Origin: Zhengitettix transpicula
Lineage: Eukaryota; Arthropoda; Insecta; Orthoptera; Tetrigidae
Length of the DNA: 64,000 nucleotides
NCBI GenBank assembly: GCA_037074705.1
Contig: CM073594.1
Span: forward strand, 65,282,509-65,346,508
Reading direction: 5' to 3'
Shown here: positions 47,027 to 58,618 of the stretch, piece after piece
Numbering within the stretch: position 1 is the first letter of the stretch
How the letters are laid out: the number at the start of each line of letters is the position of its first letter
Made by a program: the position numbers and the translations under genes
Notes under the pieces: generated by a model
The model's database searches: none
What the model was told of the DNA's origin: nothing
What the model saw: only the letters and a program-made list of their open reading frames with translations

Positions 47027-48694
47027 CGATTAAATAATGAGAAAATTTTTATTACATATGCATTCACTTTATTCCCTCTCGAGTTTTTTTAGTTTGATTC
47101 AAGTACCGGTACTGCGTTGTCGATATTGTGTTCTCTTTGTAAGCCCTGAAGCTTTTGGAATCAATCAGCCTTTAGAATTCCAGTGACCGTACAGAGGTAA
47201 ATATAAAGGAGATACATGGAATGAACGAGGAAGAGAGATTAAATATAATTTATTGAACCTTTTAGTACTTTTGTACTTGGATAAAGTAGAGTAAAAAATA
47301 GAAGTTTAAATTATATCTGAATTTAAATGTAACAAAAAGTTAATTATCATTCTTTATTAAAATAGAATGTTTAGAAAATGATATCAATGAAACTAAGATA
47401 ACATTTATACCTTTTTTCAGAATAACACAATTACAATTACTTTTTTTTCCTCCAAGAATTTTTATTATGAGTTACCTAAAAGTGGAAAATTTTACAATAC
47501 TGTAAAGAATTTAGTTAACTATTTATTAAAAATATAATAGTGGAATCATCCAGGCTGTTTTTTATTTTAAACTTTTTGTATCATGTTTTTGTTCAATTAT
47601 TGTTCTTGATACCGGGTAGTTTTCCTTTAATTGAGTACAGTTAATATAATATTTGTAATATTATCGGAAAAATCTGACAATTTTGTTTTTTTTAATCGAA
47701 ACTGATTTAAAAGACGTTACTCATTATGATTATCAGTTTAATGATCTGTTCCCTACTATTTGGTACATCTAAATTATTTTAATTTATTATAGCTAATTAT
47801 TAATGTAGTCATAAAGTAGACTTATCTCGTTTAAATTGGTTCTCTGTTCTCTTCATTCGTGTATTTCACTACCGAGTTTAGAGATTCGTAATTTTTAAAC
47901 AGATACCACGTTAATAAGATGGTTTAATAATGCTATAATTGGGTTTGAAACTGATTATACCCCCGCTATGTTGCAATATTATGTTTGTTTGATTGCACTG
48001 CATAGTGCAAAACAAGAGTTATTGAACAATGATTGTTAGGGAGATTACCTTATTAGTAGACGTGATAATTGACACTCAAGTATAACGGGAGTGAGTTGTT
48101 ACCGACGTCGATAAATGAAATCAAATTACTGGGCCACCTATCCAAGTTAAATTACAATCGCACCGTTTTATTGGTTCGCTTATAATTACCGCTTGAATTT
48201 ATCCGATTAGGGAGCAGACGAGCGAGTAAGCAATTTGGTATATTCTTTTAGGAAGCTCCACGTCCTTCCACCTTGAAGCCTAAATTTGATTACCGACGAC
48301 CTCAATGTGGTCGCTGCAGGGCGGAAGACGCTATTTACAACACTCCCTTGGTATTCTCTCAGGGACACACAACTACGCTTCACAAAGTACACCCCGTTTC
48401 CCTTCCATAGGATGAAATTATATATACGTCCTTTACTTTACATTCCTTACGATTACTTTTTCTGTCTCTCAATTAAGCTTAAATAATTAAAAAGAGTTTG
48501 TAAATTCATCCAAGTATGCACATCAAAATTCATACTTTCCTAAGCAAACGTCCACGAAACTAAAATACGCTGCAATTAAATGTCTGTGTTAGTTAAAAAT
48601 ATTTGATTATGCCCTAATAATAAAAACAATAATCTGGAAAAAAAAATATAGACAGTCAATACAAGACATTTTATAAACAGCTACATTTTATTTT
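46621..48694. other. AT-rich DNA with AT microsatellite
   Basis: (AT)n at about 46988-47022. Bases 48040-48420 are of more balanced composition with scattered CpG; frames there on both strands (48207-48392 -, 48286-48486 +) have no recognised motif. Confidence 0.4.
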
Positions 48695-49061
48695 GCGAGT
48701 AACAGGCTCCAGGAGAGTAATAGCATAGGAAGGGAAGTGAAAGGGGAGATTCGGAAGGGTAGAGGAAGATAGCCAAGGGTTAACTAGGGCCCCCGGGCTG
48801 TAGTTCAAGGTTCTTAACTCTAGCAAGCCTTCACTAGGTCTGTCGGGTAGTAGGTACTTTTGCCACGCCATTACAATGACTGGAGAGTGGTTTTCTGAGG
48901 CGACGCAGCATTCCTTTCCCCGTGCCGCGACCAGTTTAGGAGGCAGCTGTTCCAATGGGAGCAGCCGACAAGGTCTGCGACCCCGGAATATACCCCTCTC
49001 AGAACTGACCGAGGTGATTCGGCTTGTGTGAACCTTAGTTAAAAAACGGAGAGAGGAAAAG
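48695..49061 (-). mobile_element. Ret-A copy, internally deleted
   Basis: Minus-strand copy. It keeps the 3' end (GAGTAACAGGCTCC on the plus strand), CCAAGGGTTAACTAGGGCCC, CCAGTTTAGGAGGCAGCTG and AACCTTAGTT-AAAAACGGAG. Parts of the middle and the 5' hairpin are missing. The 148-codon minus-strand frame through it is not conserved in other copies. Confidence 0.7.
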
Positions 49062-49062
49062 G

Positions 49063-49125
49063 TGTAACATCCCAAACTGCCATCATGTAACACTCCACCA
49101 CTGTGAACATGTAACATTCCAGCAG
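49063..49125 (+). repeat. Short tandem repeat, three ~23-bp units
   Basis: TGTAACATCCCAAACTGCC, TGTAACACTCCACCACTG and TGTAACATTCCAGCAGTTGG start at 49063, 49086 and 49110. The units directly abut the Ret-A copy on their left. Confidence 0.6.
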
Positions 49126-49145
49126 TTGGAAATGGGAAGTCCAGA

Positions 49146-49275
49146 TAGATCGTTCACCAACCGAGCTATACCTCCGTTAGCTCACCTGGCTAACGATCTA
49201 GAGGAAAAAGGAAGAATTAAGAACAGGAGATAGGAAAGTCGGTAACGTGAGGGTTCGGGTTCAACTAATTGAACC
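49146..49275. repeat. Head-to-head tRNA-like A-box palindrome
   Basis: TAGATCGTTCACCAACCGAGC (from 49146) is an imperfect inverse of TAGCTCACCTGGCTAACGATC (to about 49199). Read outward on either strand, each arm resembles the 5' part of a tRNA (TAGCTC-x-GTTGG on minus, TAGCTCACCTGG on plus). A B-box-like GGGTTCGGGTTCAA follows on the plus strand near 49250. It could be a SINE head or a decayed inverted pair of tRNA pseudogenes. Confidence 0.4.
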
Positions 49276-49764
49276 TAGGCGTAGTGGTTGGTGTTTCGCT
49301 GCACTTCAGTCAAATAAGAGTTGATGAAGAATAAAGAGATTTAATAGTTAGAAATAAAATAAAGTAAGACAAACTGGCGGATAGCACCTGGAGCCACCGA
49401 CCCGTCTGGAGGTTGGATCACGACTGACTTTCCCAAGAAGCTCTGAACAATTCGATGACTCCTTTCCCCCTCCCTGATGATTTTAAGTCTCCAATGCGAA
49501 GAACTCTTACAGGGTGGAATGATTTCTGCTGCCGTGTGCATGTCTGCATAAGGCACTTAAAATGCTGACTTCTAGACGCAGCGTTTTCACGGCTGCCTAG
49601 GCGGAAGGGGTGAATATTTATGCTGTTGTTGTGTTTAGTTACTCGCTATATCTAAAGTGATGTCTTTAACTGCATCAGCGTTCTTGCAGACTGCGCCCTC
49701 TTAGATCCGCTATGCTGAAGAGACGTTATGATAAGAGGGCACGTGTAGACTATTATACTACAAA
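49276..49764. other. Unassigned DNA
   Basis: More balanced composition than the neighbouring AT-rich DNA. The minus-strand frame at 49341-49556 has no recognisable motif and no repeat match in the window. Confidence 0.35.
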
Positions 49765-49816
49765 GGCATCCCCTAAGGAAGCTCAATCTCCGTCTCTCCA
49801 GAAAGGTTCATGTGGT
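49765..49816 (-). repeat. Ret-A 5'-end fragment
   Basis: AAGGCATCCCCTAAGGAAGC and CCGTCTCTCCAGAAAGGTT match the 5' third of the minus-strand Ret-A copies that follow. Same position relative to the next inverted-repeat element as in the 50-kb unit. Confidence 0.55.
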
Positions 49817-49851
49817 GTGTATAATAAGAATACAGAAAAATTAATAAGAAG

Positions 49852-50043
49852 AATACAGACAAAATAAGTGATAATATAATATACCACACAACGTATTGAA
49901 ATTTCTTCGTCTTCGCTTTTGAGGTTTTTTCAACTGACTAGTGCAGTTGTGTTTCTCTAGGCTGTTCTTAGCGCCTGAAGAAAGAGACAATGATTCCAGA
50001 AACGTTGAGTGGTATTTATATTATCACTTCTTTTGTCTGTATT
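49852..50043. mobile_element. 191-bp inverted-repeat element, copy 1
   Basis: The ends are inverted copies of each other for about 40 bp with gaps: AATACAGACAAAATAAGTGA on the left; on the right ACTTCTTTTGTCTGTATT, whose complement reads AATACAGACAAAAGAAGT. Both arms continue inward through a TACCAC-CAACG box. The centre holds TTTTTTCAACTGACTAGTGC, GCTCTAGGCTGTT-like sequence, CTGAAGA and GAAACGTTGAG. Too small to code. It looks like a MITE or fold-back element and lies immediately beside the tail of a minus-strand Ret-A copy. Confidence 0.65.
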
Positions 50044-50052
50044 TCAATGCGT

Positions 50053-50519
50053 TTTTGGGGGGTAACACACCACATGAGGGTATTCTACGTGGTAGCAACT
50101 CCACTTTAATAGCATAGGAACGGATGTGAAAGGGGGGATTCGGAAGGGTAGAGGAAGGTAGCCAAGGGTTAACTAGGGCCCCCGGTCTGTAGTTTAAGGT
50201 TCTTAACCGGCAATTTGCCTAAAAGTGATGCAGGACAAATCCTAGAAGACCTTCTTTAGGTAGGTCGGGCTGTAGGTACTTGTGCCACGCCATTACAATG
50301 CCTGGAGAGTGGTTTTCTGAGGCGACGCAGCCTCGACCAGTTTAGGAGGCAGCTGGCCAATTGTTACAATGGGAGCTGCCGACAAGGTCTGACCGAGGTG
50401 CTTCGGCTTGTGGGAACCTTAGTTCAAAAACGAAGAGAGGAAAAGGCATCCCCAAAGGAATCCCTCTCCGTCTCTCCAGAAAGGTTGTGCCTTTTCGAGA
50501 GAACAGCTCTCGCAGACCG
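50053..50519 (-). mobile_element. Ret-A copy in composite array
   Basis: Minus strand, from GGGGGTAACACACCACATGAG (3' end) through CCAGTTTAGGAGGCAGCTGG to the 5' hairpin CGAGAGAACAGCTCTCG near 50497-50513. It lacks the Ret-A block coding-strand GGCATACGGTAAGAG by deletion. Confidence 0.75.
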
Positions 50520-50612
50520 GAATCAGGATTCGCATAAATAGCTTGTTAACAATATATATATATATGAACTGAAACGAAATATTTACGTCTGATTGAAAAA
50601 ATTAATAATAAG

Positions 50613-50803
50613 AATACAGACAAAGGAAATAATAATATAATATACCACACAACGTATTGTAATTTCTTCGTTTTCTTTAAGAGGTTTTTTCAACTGACTA
50701 GTGCAGTTGTGTTGCTCTAGGCTGTTAATAGCAACTGAAGAAAGGGACAAGGATTCCAGAAACGTTGAGTGGTATTTTCATTATCAATTATTTTGTCTGT
50801 ATT
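50613..50803. mobile_element. 191-bp inverted-repeat element, copy 2
   Basis: Same structure as copy 1, at a distance of 761 bp: AATACAGACAAAGGAAATAA on the left and TTATTTTGTCTGTATT on the right. The centre has TTTTTTCAACTGACTAGTGC, TGTTGCTCTAGGCTGTT, CTGAAGAAAGGGAC and GAAACGTTGAGTGG. It sits at the same place relative to the adjoining Ret-A unit, so the two were duplicated together. Confidence 0.7.
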
Positions 50804-50810
50804 TTACTGT

Positions 50811-51381
50811 ATTTTTCAGGGATAACACACCTCATGATGGTATTCTACTTGGTGGCAACTCCCCTTTAATAGCATAGGAAGGGATTTAAAAGGGGGGACG
50901 CGGAAGGGTAAAGGAAGGTAGCCAAGGGTTAACTAGGGTCACTTGTTCCTGCACGGCATTCGCATAAAAGTAATGCAGGGAAAACCCTAGAAAAACCTGC
51001 ATCAGGTAGGTCGGGCATTTGGTACTTGTCCCACGCCCTTCCGATAGCGGGAGAAGATTTTGCTGTGGGGTCGCAGCTTTTTCTTCTCCGTACCTCGACC
51101 AGTTTAGGAGGCAGCTGGCCGACTGTTCGAATGGGAATAGCGAACAACTCTTACCGTATGCCCAAGGTCTGCGACCCCAGAACATACACATCTCAAAACA
51201 GGCTTGTGGGAACCTTAGTTAAAAAACGGAGAGAGGAAAAGGCATCCCCAAAGGTAACCCCTTCCTGTCTCTCCTACAAGGTTCTGCCTGCGAGAGAACA
51301 TCCCTCGCAGGTATCGCCTGCGAGAGAATAGCCCTCGCAGACCTCATCGGGAAGGGTAGAGGAAGGTCGCTGAGGGTTTAG
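50811..51381 (-). mobile_element. Ret-A copy, longest in the composite array, with doubled 5' hairpin
   Basis: Minus strand. Contains all family blocks and ends at the 5' side with two successive hairpins: CCTGCGAG (51287-51294) with CTCGCAGG (51304-51311), then CCTGCGAG (51317-51324) with CTCGCAG (51334-51340). It is followed at 51349-51381 by GGGAAGGGTAGAGGAAGGTC and GAGGGTTTA, which belongs to the 3' half of the next unit. The tandem array therefore once continued. Frames at 50886-51191 (-) and 51019-51331 (+) lie inside the repeat. Confidence 0.75.
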
Positions 51382-53395
51382 TACCTTGACTCTTGAAAAC
51401 AACCTCGAGTATTGGCCGTCGGCGTTAAACTAACATTGTTTGCAAGTTGTTTAGACAATCCCGTAATGGAGTTACGTGTGGCGGCCAACTACGGCCTAAT
51501 TGGTCAAACCTGAATTTATACAACCCACCAAATCCCAGAGAACTATAATTAAAATTTTTACACCAACATTACAATCATTATTATTCTTACATATATGGAA
51601 ACATAAATTTATAAAATCAAAAACAGTTGAAATGAAAAGTTTTTCATTATATTGAGTATTATTATTATTGTATGTACAGAAACCCTGATTAACATATGGA
51701 ACTGATCAGGTCATTAGCTTTATTATAATTTTTGTAATAATTTTAAACTGTTTAAAATGTCCTCATATTTCACTCAAACGAACCGAACTTCACAATTTTA
51801 CAATTAAGCATTTCACGTAACTGGTATATATGTAACTCCTCCCATATTTAAACCTAGTTATTTCTGTGTGTATTATTGCTAGATCATTCAAATTTCCGAC
51901 AGGTCCGAATTCATTAACATGTTGGATGAAGAGGTTTTATGAGGAGTTATTCATGTTGTATGTCCTATAGAGAACTTTTTAAGCTTAATAAATTGATTTT
52001 AAAAATTATGTCAAATTCTTTAAATTCATCTACATCATATTAATAACTACAAGCATATTATTAGTAGACGGTTTGATTATAATTTTAAATTCATTGAACC
52101 CATTTTCCTTAAAAATTTTGATAACTTTTTCAGGGGTCAAACTCACGTAATAATCTACTAAAAAATAATATTATCGAAATTTACATTTTTATTCAATAAA
52201 GTGTTTCATGTACCAAGTTTTCTAACTTTTTCTTTCGTTATTTGCATATATTCGTAAAACCCAGAATTATTAAGCGACTTTTCATTATTATTTCTTACCA
52301 AATATAGAATTTTTTTTGGACACCTAGATCAATTTTGTCAATATTATCTATCCTAGATTTATTTACATTTAATTAAACACGAATTCCATGACGTATTGAT
52401 AAAAACCAATTTTCAGGGATTTTGAATATATATATTTTTTATTTTCTTCAAAAATATCCTATCAGAGACTTAATTTTTTTGTATATTTCCATAAAAACAA
52501 ATATAACCAGTGTCAAAACACGATGGCACAAAAATAATTGCATTTTCGACGATATATTAAACTTTCAATCATAACATCCATTTTCCGGACGACATTCAAT
52601 ATGGCGTACTATTTGGCATTTTCACTCACATTTTCTTCTGATCTGTTGGATATGTTTGTATCTAAAATTCTTAGTTTCGCCATAAAGGATATAGAATAAT
52701 TTCCACTTGTTACTTCGAAATTTCCACTCCAAATCGTCAACTTTTCATGTACCTAACGTGTACATTTCACTCTATCCCATTAATTAAAACTTAGTCTGCC
52801 GTGGGTAAAACTTGGCTAAAAGTAAAATGTTTTATGATTCCCTTTCCTCTTCGCTGTTCTTGGATTTTTATATCCACATTATGTATTATTCAGGATCACA
52901 CTTTTATACGCGGGTCTCCCTCTCTCTCTCTCAACTTCTAAAGTAAGTTGTTTATTTTCAATGTTTCGGCTTGCGTACAGAATACGGGACTCTTTCTGCG
53001 AACTAGTACCTATACTTATTTCATGTACAAATAATATCAAAGTAAAACATTGAATAATAACTTACAAAATATTGTTTGTTTATTATTACATGCTCAATAC
53101 ACGTATACGAACGGCTGGATTAATATTATTGCTTTTGTTATTATTTATTTATTATAATTGAAATATAGAACTGCTGTGGTAAATTTGGGTGGTGAATATT
53201 GACACAACTCACTTGACGCAGTTGGGAAACAATAGATTTAAAAATACCATTACTACTCTATGCAATATCATGATAACAAAGTATAAAAATAGAATTTGTA
53301 ATCTTTCTATTACATTGACAGTTGTTTATTTAAATATAATATTAAATGAGTTTGTTATATTGAACTGCCAGGGCGTTAGGAGATCTATAGTCGAT
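51382..53395. other. AT-rich non-coding DNA
   Basis: No gene or repeat recognised. A (CT)n patch lies at about 52917-52932. The frame at 53189-53437 (+) is AT-driven and has no motif. Confidence 0.45.
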
Positions 53396-54290
53396 ATTGT
53401 AAAAAATTGTTTTTTATGGGCTGGGTTTATACGTTAAATCAAAAAAATATTCACCATTAAATAAATTTTATATAAGTTTATTACAGTTAAGCATGAAAAA
53501 CTCTTATCTCAGGCACCTGTGGTTTTTTACGTAGAAGAGATCTGCTGCCCGTACAAATACGTACTGCTATTCTGTGTTGTGTTGCTTGCTGTAGCTCTCG
53601 TACCGACGTCTCCGTATCTCACAGCCGGCAGAACGGGTTAAGTGCAGTGATGACTTTAGTCAGGACCGTTGCAAGGCGTCAACTCAGGGTTTGACCACTG
53701 GCTAAGGCGTCGGCCTCCGGGATTGATTGCTGGCAAGCCGTCGTACTAAATTGTGTGGCTTCGATGAACTCTTCACTAACAAATTGTGCCCCTTTCTCAC
53801 GACGATTCTGCCTCGGACTATATCAGAGACAACAACTTGGAAAAGTTTACAGCAGAACTCATGAGATTTGTAGATCGGTGACACTTAAAACGTATACACG
53901 TAACGCAATACGGAGCCTCTCATAATCACATCCACCTGCTGCGGTGAGCGCAGAACAAACTGTCCAGTTTCAAAAGCTTATCTCCGTTCCCTCCATTATA
54001 GCCACCCATTCTTTTACTTTTTTTCTTAATTAGAAAACTTCGTCGAAATGTCAGTTTCACTGATTCTTCCATTGTTACAAGAGTTATAGCACGCAGCTGC
54101 AGTTCTGTAGTCAACAATGGCCAACTATTCTGTCATGTTGAGGCCAACAATCGAGACAGGACACGAAAATTACTTGGATGGAAATATTTATCTCCTCCAC
54201 CCCCACGCACGTGCACGATTTCGAATTCTACAAACCACAGCAAACAACACTTGCGAGACAAAGCAAAACTAAACCAAAATACACGCGTTA
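53396..54290. repeat. Dispersed repeat Rep-B copy 2, TG...CA ends
   Basis: Direct-orientation partner of 24793-25775. It begins TTGTAAAAAATTG and ends ACACGCGTTACAA, so the extreme six bases TTGTAA/TTACAA are inverted. Shorter than copy 1 through scattered deletions, for example in the segment between the ACCCACGCAC and TTTCGAATTCTAC landmarks. Frames inside are not shared with copy 1. Confidence 0.7.
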
Positions 54291-56687
54291 CAATTTCTTT
54301 CGAAGAAAACACGAAATACATCCACTTAATACAACGTACAAAATCATTTAAAATCTCTTAAATCTCTAGCATAGAAATAATTTAGTTGTATCGCAATACA
54401 CTAATTCTCATAATCATGTAAAAGTCAAAATTACTGGGAAATTTGCTTTGAATATACAATTTCTTCTCGCTAGTTATTAATGCATAATACGTTAATTGGC
54501 ACTCCCAGTTTTAAACACACGTGGTCATGAGCCCGCATTAGAGAACCGACGTCCTTTATTGATCAAAGAGATTGAGGAAAAAAAAACTTTTCCCAACGGA
54601 GAACATTCTAATATTATTGAGAGAATGAAACTGATATATAATTCAAGCGCTGATAGAGGGTGACTCGGGAAATTCAATGGAGTTTCTATTATGAATTCAG
54701 GGCGGAACCAAGTAATTAGATCGAATGAAAAGATATCCCAAAGGAGCCCCATGCTCTCTTTTTAACGTTTATTTTACCCGAATGAAAGTCACTAAAAATA
54801 AATCCATTGAACTCTCACGAAATAACTTATGTACATTACAGATATTCCATTTAATAATTAATAAAAATATTATTTCAAACAACATAACCGACTGTTTGTA
54901 ATTCAGTTGTGGTGACAGAGTTAATGTATTGTCTTATAAAATAAACATATATTTACAGCGAAATCAATGTAAACGCTGTTGACCGAACTTAAACGAGTCG
55001 CATGCTTAACCAGTCTAATTATATATTATATATAACGATATGGAAAAAATTGTGTCAAAATTACTTATTTTTCGTGGTGACTGTAAATAGTCCATTCTGA
55101 AGTAGATACGGTGGAATTAAAAAACTACTTACTTGAAAACATAGACTTTTGAAACGAAATAAAGAATAATTTACAAAAGTAAAAAAAAATACGTTTTCAT
55201 TAAATTATAGACACGGATGAAATAGTTAGCTTTTTTATTATAATTTGTTTAATATTTTAATTTCACTAGACCTGTACTGACGGAATTGGATAAGTAAAAA
55301 TCACCATAAAATACATTAATGGGAAAATTAACAAACTTCACACTTATAGGAAAATTCAAAAAAAATACTTTAATGTGAAATTATGGTATATAAAATAAAA
55401 AAGACATGAAAGTAAAATGAAGATTAGACGAAATTGTTTTTAATGTAATCTACGGTTTATGTGACGCTACACTTTCCACTGCTTTAAAAATGTAGGTATT
55501 TAACTAATTCTTATTTTAAAATTGAACACGTGATGTTAAAAAAGGAGTATCACAAAAATATTGAAATACAATGAACAAATCGAATCCATAACAGGAATAC
55601 GATGATTTTTTTTATCAATAAGATTAAAATCAATAGCCTGCTCTGGATAAATTACAAAGTAGACCTGTACAATTAGATCCTCTCAAACCCGGTAATGACA
55701 GTGAAGACTATCACATTTCTGTGAAACAACTTGGGGAAAAGATGATTTCGCTGAGAAGCATGGGTTGTTTTATATTTTTTTTTATAAGAAAAGCTTACTA
55801 TTTAAATGCATTTACAGAAAAATGAACGCATATTCAATGTCTGTAATAGATGTGAAGGTCGTATTTAATGGGATGTCAAATCGTGTTATTAGTCTCTGGA
55901 CTTGGTTTATTAATAAATATTTTAATAGAAGATATGCATCAAAGTAATAAATTGAAGATACTGGAAGATAATCTTTGTATTATTTTTATTATGAGTAGTA
56001 AAATTAAATTTTAATACCATAGAATTTTAATTCTAAATAATATTATGCATGGGATATTTAGTACGTTACTAGCATACACTAGATCATATAATTCTTTCAA
56101 TACCAAGTTTTGAGGTTAGGCTGTCCCGCGATACGCGCATGAGATCCGTGCCTGCTGAACCCGTGTGTGGTTTCTCTGCCCTGGACGCAGGCACGTGTGT
56201 GTGTGACAGAGAGCGAAAGTTGGTTTCAGAACTGACAGACTAATGTCTTGTTTACGCTTTGTGAGAATGAGGTTACGCAGCTCTGCCTCTGCACAGCCAG
56301 GTTCCTCCACCGTCTTCATCGATCGCTATCTGAAACATCGCTCCACTGCTCCCCCTATTGTCCCGCCGTTTCCATCAAGTGCCGCCTAAGAAATGCTCTT
56401 CTCAGGATCGCAGAGGATTTGACCCGACCCTGGATGATGGGAAGTCGAGCGGTTATCCGCTTCCTCGCACACCGGCTACGTCACACCACGAGACACTATC
56501 CACATCACGGTTTTCATAAATAATAGTAATGTAATAAAAAGACAAACTCAACAAGAATATATTATTTGACTTTCTTTATTGCTCAATTTATAACCTTTAA
56601 ACATTTATACATGGCTACAAAAATTGTAATAATGCACTTTTGCAACAAGGGTCTTATAGCAGATTAGTCAAAATTAATAACAAAATA
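54291..56687. other. AT-rich DNA with two more balanced blocks
   Basis: Bases 54530-54760 contain TTGATCAAAGAGATTG, where a TCF-type site core is embedded. Bases 56110-56520 are GC- and CpG-richer, with frames on both strands (56116-56319 -, 56248-56523 +) that I do not recognise. Bases 54770-56090 are AT-rich. Confidence 0.35.
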
Positions 56688-57303
56688 CTAATGTTGCTTA
56701 CGATCAAGGAAACACTGAGGGATTAAGACACACCTACAGCCTGTACGGGTGGAGTTGAATTTAAAAACATTCCTAAACGGCCATTATTAGCATCGAATAA
56801 AATGTTTCCTCAACTCCATAAGGCAAAGGAGGGAAGCACCCTTACCGTATGGGTGGTGATTTACATAGAAAATAATGCGAAAAAGATCTATATTAGTGTC
56901 GATTCTGGGGTTTTAGGAGTCGCCAAGTTTAATTCTCGCATTAACCGCGGTGGTTGATGAAAGTTTATGTTCCTCTTCGTGGAGGTGGTTGAGAAAAGGT
57001 CACCAGGAGTAGTTTTGACCCTCTTAAGGTACTGGATAAATTTTTTTCTTTCATTTTTGTATCCTCTATATTTTGGCCTCTATTTAGTTAACAGTTGTAT
57101 TTCTTTACTCGTCTAAGGTATTTTTTATTTTATGTAGTAGGATGGTTCCCGAATACTGTCAGTCACCGTCGTGGTTTATTTGAAGTTAGATGCCGAGGAG
57201 TTAGGTCGGGGAGGGGTACGTAAATAGGTAAATTTTATAGCACTGGCGCTATTGGTGCTGGTTAAATGAAATTTTATCAAGAGGTTAGTATAGAATTAAT
57301 TCC
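56688..57303 (+). mobile_element. Type-1 Helitron fragment without ends
   Basis: Matches the interior of the 58619 Helitron in the same orientation: AACACTGAGGG, GACACACCTACAGCCT, AACATTCCTAAACGGCC, GTGTCGATTC, TTTATGTTCCTCTTCGTGGA, AGGTCGGGGAGGGG and CACTGGCGCTATTGGTGCTG. Both the TC start and the hairpin/CTRR end are missing; the right edge stops at the start of the neighbouring hairpin. Confidence 0.75.
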
Positions 57304-57470
57304 TGGTAAGAAGAAGAGCCTAGAGCTACACAACTGCACATGTCAGTTGACAAAACTCAAAAGCCTTTGAGTTTTTTCAACTGATAAGTGCAGTTGTGTC
57401 GCTCTAGGCTCTTCTTCGCACCTGAGGAAAGACAATCTGATCAAAGAAAATGATATACGGAAACGTTGTT
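57304..57470. repeat. Long hairpin related to the 191-bp elements
   Basis: AAGAAGAGCCTAGAGCTACA, CAACTGCAC and CAGTTGACAAAACTCAAA on the left pair with TTTGAGTTTTTTCAACTG, GTGCAGTTG and TGTCGCTCTAGGCTCTTCTT on the right, giving arms of about 53 bp around a centre near 57365. The right arm is the same sequence as the centre of the elements at 49852 and 50613, and is followed by CCTGAGGAAAGACAATC and GGAAACGTTG. Confidence 0.7.
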
Positions 57471-58618
57471 TATTACTGGTTAATAAAATATTTTTAATAT
57501 GGTCGTTAAATAAATCTTATCCATGATTTACCGTCCAGGACCTGTATTTAGTCGAGCTTTATTTAATGTTACTGCCAAGTTAGTTATATTAAATTTACAT
57601 TTCACACATCATAAAAGTTTGTATTTAAAAAGAAATTACATTATTATGAGGCCTTGAAAAATATATTTCCAACTTTCAGTCTTTGACGATCTGATACCCT
57701 TAATATTCGTCTGGTATTACCAACACGGAAATTCCTTCATTATATTCGAATTGGATCGTACTCGCTGGAGGAAAGCATCTTTTATGTTGAAATCTTAGCT
57801 GTACAATAATTCTTCGTGTGGCGAATATGTAGGACCAGCGTCCAATACCCTTAACTCTTAGCATGCTGACTAACTAGGTCGATGAGCTTTGTGTCGGCTC
57901 CTTTGCGTCAAGAGTGGATGATCACGCGAGTGTCACACATCCTAATGGAGTTAGTGGCGTGACGGATTTTGTACAGTGCCAACATCCGTTACGTCAACAC
58001 TGTCGCTGTGCTAGACGCTGACATTGATTGGATGCAAATTTCGCTTGGAAATCCCAGCCAGGCTTACACGTCACCGGTAATTACTCGTCGTGCATAACTG
58101 TAATCAACTACTGACCAACCAACCTGCGTAACGAAAATTAATCAGTCCACTCAAAAGTAATTACTTGGTTGATACAGTGTCACAATCTTGGGACTGTAAA
58201 CTCCTCAGGTAGCTGATTACGGAAAGCAGTTACAGGACATCCTTGGATGACAATTATCCAACAAAATTAGTATAAAATAAAATGCGAATTATAAGCTTTG
58301 AATTACTTACGTAAACAACTTCACGTTAAACGAAAACTTTTGCGAACAAAATTTCCAATATGGGTAGTAAGGGTTTTTTTTTTAAAAAAAAGTGGCCCAT
58401 TTTCACCAAGAAGTATGCTAAATTTCTTAATGAAATTGTCTACCTGAATCCTTTAGCCAAATTTGTGAGAAATACGTTAAGAAACATAATATTTCCCATC
58501 AATTTTTCTAATTGATACCAAAATTCTCATTTCAGAATTTGGTTTTGCTCCATGAACAAAATTTGACGTCTGCTCTTAATTTTTCAATATACCAATTAAT
58601 TTTTTAAAGGATTACTCA
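57471..58618. other. AT-rich DNA with a GC-richer block
   Basis: Bases 57840-58160 are more balanced and CpG-containing, with ATGCAAATTTCGC (octamer-like) near 58035; no coding frame is recognised. The rest is AT-rich. Confidence 0.35.

Noticed and set aside
49852..50043. Penelope-like retroelement terminal repeat
   Set aside because: The CTGAAGA/GAAAC boxes fit, but there is no RT or GIY-YIG sequence nearby and the inverted ends fit a MITE or fold-back element better.
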